Of a stretch of DNA of 12,832 bases, positions 6,879 to 12,832 are shown one piece after another; position 1 is the stretch's first letter; each line of letters begins with the position of its first letter. Source of the DNA: Deltaproteobacteria bacterium (GTDB lineage Bacteria > SAR324 > NAC60-12); NCBI GenBank assembly GCA_002730365.1, contig PBZZ01000022.1, positions 1 to 12,832 on the forward strand, read 5' to 3'. Made by a program: the position numbers and the translations under genes. The notes under the pieces were generated by a model. It had not been told where the DNA came from. It did not search any database and saw only the letters and a program-made list of their open reading frames with translations.

Positions 6879-7970
6879 ATGGCTCTGGAAGTTGGAATCG
6901 TTGGGTTGCCCAACGTTGGCAAGTCCACGCTCTTTCGAGCGCTTACACGCGTTGAAGCAGAATCCGCCAACTACCCTTTCTGCACGATCGAACCCAACGT
7001 AGGGATGGTCCCGGTTCGAGATTCACGCTTGCAGCGCTTGGCCGAGTTGGTCGAACCAAACCAGACGATCCCAGCTATGCTACGGGTAGTGGATATTGCA
7101 GGACTGGTAAAGGGGGCAAGTCAAGGAGAGGGATTAGGCAATCAGTTTCTCAGCCATATCCGTCAAGTTGACGCGATTGCGCATGTTGTTCGTTGCTTTG
7201 CTGATGAGAATGTTGTTCATGTTGATGGATCACCAGATCCAATACGAGACATCGAGGTCATCCAAACTGAATTAATTCTATCTGACCTTGAGCAGGTTGA
7301 ACGAAAATTGGAACGACTGCGCAAACAAGCCAAGGGCAATCGAGAGGCTGCAGCAGCAATTCCAATTTTTGAAAAAATGCTAGCCTATCTGGGAGACGGT
7401 AAACTAGCACGCTCCGGGGATTGGTCTGCGGAAGAGTTAGTGATCTTTGCAGAGCTAAGCTTGATCACCAGTAAGCCTTCGCTCTACATCGCCAATGTCT
7501 CCGAAGAGGGACTGAGCGAAGCCTCAGAATTTGAAGTTGCTCTGCGAGAGTTGGCTGCGCGAGAACAAGTCGAAGTCATTCCAATCTGTGCCCAAGTCGA
7601 ATCAGAATTGGCAGAAATAGAAGAAGACGAAGCCCGGGCATTTATGGAAGAGATGGGCATTCGTCACTCTGGGACCGTACAACTCGCAAAATCTGGTTAC
7701 CAATTGCTGAATCAGATCACCTACTTCACTGCGGGCAAAAAGGAAGTTCGAGCCTGGGAGGTTCAACGTGGATCTTCTGCTCCACAGGCAGCTGGTAAAA
7801 TTCATAGCGATTTCGAGAAGGGTTTCATCCGTGCCGAAGTCTACCACTTCGATGACTTGGATTCCCTTGGTTCGGAAACAGCAGTCCGTGAAGCCGGACG
7901 CTGGCGTCTAGAAGGACGCGATTACGTTGTTCAGGACGGTGACATTATGCATTTTCGCTTCAATGTCTGA
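6879..7970 (+). CDS. ychF: Redox-regulated ATPase YchF (Obg-family)
   Basis: Obg/HflX-superfamily P-loop protein that in studied members prefers ATP over GTP and associates with ribosomes and stress responses. Visible parts are the Walker A loop G9-LPNVGKS16-T, switch region NYPFCTIEPNVG, and D72-IAGL with VKGASQGEGLGNQFL. At the base-specificity position it has N206-V-S-E209 in place of NKxD, which is the YchF signature. A coiled-coil insertion lies at about 130-175 (LSDLEQVERKLERLRKQ). The C-terminal TGS domain is at about 280-363 (NQITYFTAGKKEVRAWEV to MHFRFNV). At 363 residues it is full length. It sits 12 bases after pth and 55 before rpsF. Confidence 0.97.
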   Translation: MALEVGIVGLPNVGKSTLFRALTRVEAESANYPFCTIEPNVGMVPVRDSRLQRLAELVEPNQTIPAMLRVVDIAGLVKGASQGEGLGNQFLSHIRQVDAIAHVVRCFADENVVHVDGSPDPIRDIEVIQTELILSDLEQVERKLERLRKQAKGNREAAAAIPIFEKMLAYLGDGKLARSGDWSAEELVIFAELSLITSKPSLYIANVSEEGLSEASEFEVALRELAAREQVEVIPICAQVESELAEIEEDEARAFMEEMGIRHSGTVQLAKSGYQLLNQITYFTAGKKEVRAWEVQRGSSAPQAAGKIHSDFEKGFIRAEVYHFDDLDSLGSETAVREAGRWRLEGRDYVVQDGDIMHFRFNV

Positions 7971-7984
7971 CGTCTACTTTCCTT

Positions 7985-8000
7985 GCCTGCATCAGCGGGC
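7985..8000 (+). promoter_or_regulatory. Small hairpin in the rpsF leader
   Basis: GCCTGC, a 4-base loop ATCA and GCGGGC form a 6-bp stem (one G-T pair) 25 bases before the rpsF ATG. There is no T-run, so it is not a classical terminator. rpsF leaders in many bacteria bind the S6:S18 complex, but I cannot see the full published motif here. Confidence 0.25.
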
Positions 8001-8025
8001 CTAACGCTCAAAAGGAAAATTATCC

Positions 8026-8457
8026 ATGGTGCGAGACTACGAGGCGGTGTTCATCACCTCCGCCGATTTAAATAGCGAAGAACAAGCGGAATTGCTCGAC
8101 CGTGTACGCGGTTTTGTAGCACGCTTTGAGGGGCAGATTTGCCGTGAATATTTTTGGGGACGGCGTAAGTTGGCCTACCCGATTAAGAAGAAAGACCATG
8201 GCATCTATCATCTCTGGTACCTCAGTGGTGATGGGGCAATGCTGGAAGAGTTGGAGCGCCAGTTTGGTTATTCAGAGCAAGTGATCCGAGCCCAAATTAT
8301 TAAAGTTGAAGACTGGGAAAGTGCCGCAGCCAAATTCGAAAGTCTTGTTGAGTTGAAGCCGGCGGAGGAAGCCAGCAACGAAAAAGAAGATAAAGAAGAC
8401 GATGACTCTGATACCGTTGAGACCGAAGACAAATCCACCGAAACCAACGAAGACTAA
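8026..8457 (+). CDS. rpsF: 30S ribosomal protein S6 with long acidic tail
   Basis: Small-subunit platform protein that binds 16S rRNA together with S18. Core residues 1 to about 105 match the family: RDYEAVFIT, the GRRKLAYPIKKKDHGIYHLWYL strand pair, and a helix ending in FGYSEQVIRAQIIKVED. After the core comes a strongly acidic tail of about 33 residues (KPAEEASNEKEDKEDDDSD and on), giving 143 residues. Acidic tails of varying length are known for S6; in E. coli the tail is further modified with glutamates by RimK. No rimK is in the window. An AGGA element about 10 bases before ATG 8026 supports the start. rpsR follows after 21 bases. No ssb gene lies between them, unlike in many bacteria. 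Confidence 0.97.
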   Translation: MVRDYEAVFITSADLNSEEQAELLDRVRGFVARFEGQICREYFWGRRKLAYPIKKKDHGIYHLWYLSGDGAMLEELERQFGYSEQVIRAQIIKVEDWESAAAKFESLVELKPAEEASNEKEDKEDDDSDTVETEDKSTETNED

Positions 8458-8478
8458 GACCCCAATCAGGAACGAGAG

Positions 8479-8760
8479 ATGGCCAAAAAAAAGAAAAAAC
8501 GCCCGATGCGCAGTGTCCCCAATAGCATCCTTCTACGTCGTAAACGCAAGGTTTGTCCTTTCAAGGAAGCTGGCATCGAAGAGATTGATTACAAGGATCT
8601 GGAATTGTTGAAGTCCTATGTGACCGAGGGGGGAAAGATCGTTCCAAGCCGCATTTCTGGCGTATCAGCGCCATATCAACGCAAGCTGGCGATCGCGATC
8701 AAGCGAGCTCGCAATCTGGCTCTGTTATCTTACACCGCGGGCTACGTCCCCCAGAACTAA
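8479..8760 (+). CDS. rpsR: 30S ribosomal protein S18
   Basis: Small-subunit protein that pairs with S6 on the platform. Diagnostic parts are the basic N-terminus ([11 protein letters not shown]), [21 protein letters not shown], and the rRNA-binding stretch [20 protein letters not shown] followed by [11 protein letters not shown]. The 93-residue length is slightly longer than usual because of the Lys-rich start. A single Cys in CPF is present, as in the form lacking a complete zinc site. AGGA lies about 8 bases upstream of the ATG. The rplI start follows after 25 bases, continuing the conserved rpsF-rpsR-rplI order. Confidence 0.97.
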   Translation: MAKKKKKRPMRSVPNSILLRRKRKVCPFKEAGIEEIDYKDLELLKSYVTEGGKIVPSRISGVSAPYQRKLAIAIKRARNLALLSYTAGYVPQN

Positions 8761-8785
8761 CGCACCCTGTCGTTGAGGTAATCCA

Positions 8786-9352
8786 GTGAAACTGATTCTG
8801 AAACAAGAAGTGTCCGATCTTGGCACACTCGGCGACGTCGTTGACGTCAAGCCCGGTTATGCACGAAACTACCTGTTGCCTCGGGGCTTGGCGTTGCCAG
8901 TCACCGGTCAGCAATCAAAGGAATTCCGGCATCACATGCAGTATCTGGAAAAGATGCGCAAAGGGGAGATTGCCCAAGCTCAGCAAAAGGCAGCCCTGAT
9001 AAAAGTGCTGGATCTTGAAGTTGCTCGTAAGGCAGGCCCAGGCGGTCGCTTGTTTGGTTCCGTAAACAACCGGGACATTCAAGAAGTCCTCGAAGCCGCT
9101 GGCTACACCCTAGAGCGTCGAGCAATCCTGCTACCAGTACCGATCCGCAACGTTGGAACTCACACCTTCACCATTCGGGTTCACACCGAAGTCTCGATTG
9201 AAATGAGTATCCGTGTGTTGGCAGAGCTCGATCCCAACGCCGCACCTCCAGAAGCCGAAGTGGCTGCAACTACCGAGGCTGGAGAAGAGGCTATTGAGGA
9301 AACTGAAGCAACTGCGGAAGAAGAATCCGCTGAAGCAGAAGAAGCCTCCTGA
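8786..9352 (+). CDS. rplI: 50S ribosomal protein L9 with acidic tail
   Basis: Large-subunit protein at the base of the L1 stalk, linked to reading-frame maintenance. The N-domain (MKLILKQEVSDLGTLGDVVD, then VKPGYARNYLLPRGLA) joins a long helix (about 45-75). The C-domain (GGRLFGSVNNRDI, TLERRAILLPVPIRNVGTH) ends near residue 149. A tail of about 39 residues follows, rich in Glu and Ala, bringing the total to 188 where about 150 is usual. The start is GTG at 8786 with GAGG 7-10 bases upstream, and it aligns with the universal MKxIL opening. The gap of 83 bases to dnaB is the largest in this part of the cluster and contains a hairpin. Confidence 0.97.
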   Translation: MKLILKQEVSDLGTLGDVVDVKPGYARNYLLPRGLALPVTGQQSKEFRHHMQYLEKMRKGEIAQAQQKAALIKVLDLEVARKAGPGGRLFGSVNNRDIQEVLEAAGYTLERRAILLPVPIRNVGTHTFTIRVHTEVSIEMSIRVLAELDPNAAPPEAEVAATTEAGEEAIEETEATAEEESAEAEEAS

Positions 9353-9365
9353 CTCTCAATTATCG

Positions 9366-9385
9366 CAGGAGGTTCTGGCCTCCTG
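9366..9385 (+). promoter_or_regulatory. 7-bp perfect hairpin between rplI and dnaB
   Basis: CAGGAGG, a 6-base loop TTCTGG and CCTCCTG form a perfect stem 14 bases after the rplI stop. No T-run follows, so simple intrinsic termination is unlikely. It could stabilise the 3' end of the ribosomal-protein mRNA or act as a processing or attenuation element. The left arm contains a perfect AGGAGG, but no start codon lies at a useful distance. Confidence 0.5.
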
Positions 9386-9435
9386 TCCCCTCCACTGTCT
9401 GCGTTCCTCAGTGACCTTCTATCACAGCGTTGCCT

Positions 9436-10794
9436 ATGCCCGGTGCGCCCACGAAACCGAAACCTGAAGAACTGCTGCCCCACGACAAGCTTGCTGAACA
9501 AGCTGTCCTTGGAGCCATCATCTACCGTAATGAACTGCTGGCTCAAATTCAGGACTACTTGCAGCCAACAGATTTCTTCTCCCCAGCCAATCAAAAGATC
9601 TTTACGGCGATGCAGGAGTTAGCGGGAGAAGAAGCTCCGATTGATGAAGTATCCGTTTCTGGGTGGCTCCGAGATCACAACTTTCTTGACGAATCTGGAG
9701 GAGTGGACTACCTGCTCTTGCTGACTCAGACCACGCCAGTGGCAGAAAACGCTGAGTATTATGCGCAGCTTGTTCAGGAGAAAAGCCAGCTTCGAGCAAT
9801 CATCTCTACTGCCTATGAACTGGCTCGCGAGGGACAGGAAGGCCAACGTAGCATCAGTGAATTTCTGGGAGAAGCCTCTGAGAAATTCCGTGAAATCGAA
9901 AACAGAGTCCGCACTCGCAGCTACACGCCACTACGTGAAGTGTTGCTCAGTAACTTTGAGTACCTAGAGGCTCTTTCTGAAAATCCACAGGTGATCACCG
10001 GTATCCCAACTGGTTTTACCGAGCTGGATGAGCTGACCCGTGGTCTACAACGTGGCGATCTGATTATCTTGGCAGCCCGACCTTCGATGGGAAAAACTTC
10101 TTTTGCAATGAACATGGGGATGTATGCTGCGCTGCAGTCCAAGCAGCCCATCCTGATCTTCAGCCTTGAAATGCCCAAGGAACACATTGCAATGCGTCTG
10201 ATCTGTAGCGAAGCCCGGGTTGACAGCCAACGGCTTTGGCTTGGAAATTTAGAACCAGACGATTGGGAGAAACTGGTAGATGCGACTGGGCAAATGCTGG
10301 AAGCACCCCTGCTGATCGATGATGCTTCTGGAATCACTCCCGGTTATGTACGCAAGGTGGCGAGACAAGTCACCCAAGAGTATGGAGAGACACCCATCGG
10401 TATGATCGTTATCGACTACCTGCAGCTAATGACCGGAGGACGACGCCTACAATCCCGTGAACAGGAGATTGCAGACATTTCAAGGCAACTCAAGGCTATT
10501 GCCAAGGAATTTTCTGTACCCGTTGTTGCTCTATCTCAGTTAAACCGTGATCTGGAACGGCGAGCTGACAAGCATCCAATCATGGCAGATTTGCGGGAAT
10601 CTGGCGCACTTGAGCAAGATGCTGATCTGATCATGTTCATTTATCGGGATGAGGTATATAATCCAAATTCTGAGTCCAAAGGCATTGCAGAGATCATTGT
10701 TGCCAAGCACCGGAATGGTGAGTGTGGTGTGCGCCGTTTGGCCTTTATCGGACAATACACCAAGTTCGCCAACTTGGCCCTCGGCAAGTCCTAA
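9436..10794 (+). CDS. dnaB: Replicative DNA helicase DnaB
   Basis: Hexameric helicase that unwinds DNA at the replication fork and recruits primase. The N-terminal domain (about 15-115: LPHDKLAEQAVLGAII, PTDFFSPANQKIF, DYLLLLTQTTP) leads through a linker helix to the RecA-like motor. Walker A is A214-RPSMGKT221. H1a-type sequence FSLEM follows at about 245. Walker B has D327 in MIVIDYLQLM, and later motifs include SREQEIADISRQLKAIAKE, LSQLNRDLERRADKHPIMADLRESG, EQDADLIMFIYRDEVY and IIVAKHRNGE. At 452 residues it is full length with no intein. ATG 9436 is chosen; a TTG two codons earlier is possible. No strong Shine-Dalgarno sequence is seen, so coupling to upstream translation may matter. Location after rplI is the common bacterial arrangement. 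Confidence 0.97.
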   Translation: MPGAPTKPKPEELLPHDKLAEQAVLGAIIYRNELLAQIQDYLQPTDFFSPANQKIFTAMQELAGEEAPIDEVSVSGWLRDHNFLDESGGVDYLLLLTQTTPVAENAEYYAQLVQEKSQLRAIISTAYELAREGQEGQRSISEFLGEASEKFREIENRVRTRSYTPLREVLLSNFEYLEALSENPQVITGIPTGFTELDELTRGLQRGDLIILAARPSMGKTSFAMNMGMYAALQSKQPILIFSLEMPKEHIAMRLICSEARVDSQRLWLGNLEPDDWEKLVDATGQMLEAPLLIDDASGITPGYVRKVARQVTQEYGETPIGMIVIDYLQLMTGGRRLQSREQEIADISRQLKAIAKEFSVPVVALSQLNRDLERRADKHPIMADLRESGALEQDADLIMFIYRDEVYNPNSESKGIAEIIVAKHRNGECGVRRLAFIGQYTKFANLALGKS

Positions 10795-10812
10795 CCCCCA
10801 GCTATTTCCTTC

Positions 10813-11811
10813 ATGAACCAAATCTCCGATGGATTCTGGTCTGAAACCGCTTGGCAGGCAGTGGAGACTGAGCACCTTGCCCATAGCGTGGTTACTCCCT
10901 TGCCACCTTCATTGCCCTTCCCATGCTTCCCAGATGTGGTTGCACAACTGTTGGGAACACTGCTGGCAGAGGAATGGAGTTCACTGAGCGAACGGGCACG
11001 ACAATATCTAAAATGGTTGGCAATCAAAGCCGAGTCGATCGACGCTCTAGCACCAAAATCTCCCCAGTCCCCAACCAAGGGATTCGAGTTGTTAGCCATG
11101 GATCGTTCTGGACAGAGCTTTGGCAAGATCGTCAAGCAGTGCAAGGAACTAGAGATTCCCTCAGTGCTACTGCGCTTCTCTTCGCTGATTGCCACGTTTC
11201 TGACCATCCGGCTCTTACGTCGACAGATGAAAATCGACAATCAGCCCATGCCAGCGCTGATGTTCACCCAAAATGTGGATGCAGATTATCTTAACTATCC
11301 ACGGGCACTGAAGAACCTGCTCCAGCTCTTTCCCGAGTATCAGAGCATGTTCTATTTTGAGGTCAACGAGTTGATCACTCCGGATTATCTGCCAACAATT
11401 CGCAACCTCTCTCAGGATCTGGGCATTCGGCTGGCATTGGATGATTCAAACAAGATGAATCAAGATGTTCACAACGGGCTGATTGACTTGGCGGATTGGA
11501 TCAAGATTGATTTTCAGGCCACTCGAGTGCTGGAAGACTACCTGCAACAGGGCTTGGGCGACCGCCTGCTGGAACACTATGAAAACTACGGTCGAGGAAA
11601 TAATTCACCTGTGATCGTGTTTGAAGGTCTTGGAGAGACCTCCCCACTGAAGTACTTCCTCGAAGAGCATTGGAATAACTCCGAGACCGCGCTCTACTAC
11701 CAGAGCCGTGAGCGGTTACCTCTACCTCCCTGGGATCGCTACTTCGGCATGATTCAAGACTATCTGCCCGAAGACTATGGGCTCTTTTTCAAAGGTTTGC
11801 TGCAAGAATGA
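10813..11811 (+). CDS. Divergent EAL-like domain protein
   Basis: The 332-residue protein has no domain that announces itself at once, but residues about 88-300 follow the EAL c-di-GMP phosphodiesterase pattern. G-F-E92-LL stands where EAL is expected. N154 lies in FTQNVDA (for the NxS strand), E183 in YFEVNE (for LEITE), D210-D211 in LALDDSN (for DDFG), K231 and D233 in WIKID, and E271 in VFEGLGE (for EGVE). Thus most metal and catalytic positions appear kept while the surrounding words are altered (ELL, DDSN, EGLGE). It may be a divergent phosphodiesterase or a c-di-GMP sensor. Residues 1-87 are unrecognised; I see no transmembrane segment. It starts 18 bases after dnaB and its stop overlaps the next ATG (ATGA), so it probably shares a transcript with both neighbours. 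Confidence 0.65.
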   Translation: MNQISDGFWSETAWQAVETEHLAHSVVTPLPPSLPFPCFPDVVAQLLGTLLAEEWSSLSERARQYLKWLAIKAESIDALAPKSPQSPTKGFELLAMDRSGQSFGKIVKQCKELEIPSVLLRFSSLIATFLTIRLLRRQMKIDNQPMPALMFTQNVDADYLNYPRALKNLLQLFPEYQSMFYFEVNELITPDYLPTIRNLSQDLGIRLALDDSNKMNQDVHNGLIDLADWIKIDFQATRVLEDYLQQGLGDRLLEHYENYGRGNNSPVIVFEGLGETSPLKYFLEEHWNNSETALYYQSRERLPLPPWDRYFGMIQDYLPEDYGLFFKGLLQE

Positions 11812-12832
11812 AACTCCTCCATGCGCTGCCCTTTATCTGTTTGCTGAGCCTACTCGCCTGTCGCTCTGGTGATCATCTTATTGAGGAAGATGCGCCTCCT
11901 TCGACGGTGATGAATGTTCAATTTTCTTCCCCCAGAGAGCAGTCTCTCCCGGTTGGTTCTGCGCAGCTGATTCGGAGCGATTGGGACAATGATAACGTCA
12001 CAGAATTACTGGTTCCAGTCCCACAACGCAGTGAGGGTTCTGGCACTGCAGATGATGGGAGGATTCAAGCCTTTACCCTGCAACCTCAATCCAGTAAGTG
12101 GCTGCAAGCTGACGATCTGCCGTCATGGAGCCCAAGCGAACCCCGCTGGCACCAGTCTTTCGTCATCGAAGATTTTGACCTCGACGGCCACAATGACTTA
12201 ATGCTAACACAATCTGACAGTGTCTACATTCAGTTATTGAAGGGGCCAGACTGGCACGATGACAACCATACTGAATTCGTTGAATTAACACCAATCTCTC
12301 TGCAAGCCGGTGATTGGGACAATGATGGGCGAAAAGATATTGCTGTTGCCAATCGTGGTATGGATTCCATCTCGATACTGCTCAACATCGATAATGACAA
12401 TTTCACGACTGCTGATTCTTTGGATACTGCCGACTTTCCTCAACAATTGATGCAGGGAGACTGGAACGGAGATAATGTGACTGATCTGGCTTCCCTCTCT
12501 GTAGGTGAAAACCTGCTCCAACTATGGAAGGGTAAGGGAGATGGAACCTTCGAAAAAACTTCAGAGTTAGATACGCCCAGTTCTCCTCAACAATTGGAGG
12601 TGGCCGATTTCGACTGTGATGGTAGACAGGATCTGGCGGTTAGTAGTCGTAGTGCAGAAGTTCTTCGGATTTGGTACGGTGACGGATCTGGAAATTTTGA
12701 AAACCAGTTTGATATGCCAGCTGGACGTGGCCCCTCATCTTTTGACGTAGCAGATTTCAATGAAGATGGAGTTCTTGATTTCGTAATCAGCAACCGCTTT
12801 GTCGTTGTATTTGCTTCGGTCACGACACTTTC
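11808..12832 (+). CDS. FG-GAP/VCBS-repeat lipoprotein (3' end beyond the window)
   Basis: An open frame from ATG 11808 to the window edge, at least 341 codons, with no stop. The N-terminus is a lipoprotein signal: MKLLHALPF, hydrophobic LLSLL, and the lipobox L15-L-A-C18. It is then followed by SGDHLIEED, so outer-membrane anchoring is plausible. Six calcium-binding-type loops of FG-GAP/VCBS repeats begin at D58 (DWDNDNVTEL), D122 (DFDLDGHNDL), D169 (DWDNDGRKDI), D218 (DWNGDNVTDL), D267 (DFDCDGRQDL) and D316 (DFNEDGVLDF). The last four spacings are 49, 49, 49 and 47 residues, as expected for blades of a beta-propeller. Such proteins are generally surface-exposed and bind ligands or partners. 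The ATG overlaps the stop of the EAL-like gene by four bases, implying translational coupling. Partner and ligand are unknown. Confidence 0.85.
   Translation, partial: MKLLHALPFICLLSLLACRSGDHLIEEDAPPSTVMNVQFSSPREQSLPVGSAQLIRSDWDNDNVTELLVPVPQRSEGSGTADDGRIQAFTLQPQSSKWLQADDLPSWSPSEPRWHQSFVIEDFDLDGHNDLMLTQSDSVYIQLLKGPDWHDDNHTEFVELTPISLQAGDWDNDGRKDIAVANRGMDSISILLNIDNDNFTTADSLDTADFPQQLMQGDWNGDNVTDLASLSVGENLLQLWKGKGDGTFEKTSELDTPSSPQQLEVADFDCDGRQDLAVSSRSAEVLRIWYGDGSGNFENQFDMPAGRGPSSFDVADFNEDGVLDFVISNRFVVVFASVTTL

Noticed and set aside
7985..8000. Rho-independent terminator between ychF and rpsF
   Set aside because: The stem is short, includes a G-T pair and is not followed by a run of T.
9181..9594. 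Minus-strand open frame of 137 codons across rplI and dnaB
   Set aside because: Antisense shadow: its Ser/Ala-rich stretch is simply the complement of the Glu/Ala tail of L9.
9921..10337. Minus-strand open frame of 138 codons inside dnaB
   Set aside because: Antisense to conserved helicase motifs, with no family features of its own.
10791..11240. Minus-strand open frame of 149 codons opposite the EAL-like gene
   Set aside because: The plus-strand frame has an operon context and EAL-type motifs; the reverse frame has Ser/Arg-rich, featureless sequence.
1..12832. CRISPR array, tRNA, insertion sequence or defence island
   Set aside because: I found no regularly spaced direct repeats, cloverleaf-like sequence, transposase motifs or known defence genes on either strand.

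Overview
The window looks like a chromosomal piece of a Gram-negative bacterium of roughly 50% GC. An outer-membrane MipA/OmpV-type protein and a lipobox protein support an outer membrane. The order rplY(ctc)-pth-ychF-rpsF-rpsR-rplI-dnaB resembles deltaproteobacterial-grade lineages, possibly marine SAR324/Lambdaproteobacteria. That placement is inference from gene order and style only.

Region 1 (1-1451) holds a complete-looking amidase-signature hydrolase. Region 2 (about 1452-4740) is a loose, partly eroding accessory stretch. It contains an AT-rich island with a decayed HEAT-like gene on the minus strand (1513-2040), an HD-domain 5'-deoxynucleotidase-like gene (minus), an APH-type phosphotransferase (plus), a small Rieske ferredoxin whose natural N-terminus is cut off by an in-frame TGA, and a fragment carrying the acylphosphatase signature without a start codon. 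Region 3 (4741-5607, minus) is a MipA/OmpV-like outer-membrane barrel protein, divergently arranged with the housekeeping cluster.

Region 4 (5698-10794, plus) is a compact translation/replication cluster: L25, peptidyl-tRNA hydrolase, the YchF ATPase, S6, S18, L9 and the replicative helicase DnaB. Gaps are short, L25 and pth overlap by 4 bases, and a good sigma70-type promoter lies at 5629-5657. Region 5 (10813-12832, plus) continues on the same strand with a divergent EAL-like protein 18 bases after dnaB. An ATGA overlap links it to an FG-GAP/VCBS-repeat lipoprotein that is still open at the window edge.

I see no CRISPR array, tRNA, rRNA, transposase or clear defence system. The most notable observations are the reconstructable pseudogene at 1513-2040, the nonsense codon before the Rieske domain, and the EAL-like/FG-GAP lipoprotein pair attached to the dnaB cluster.
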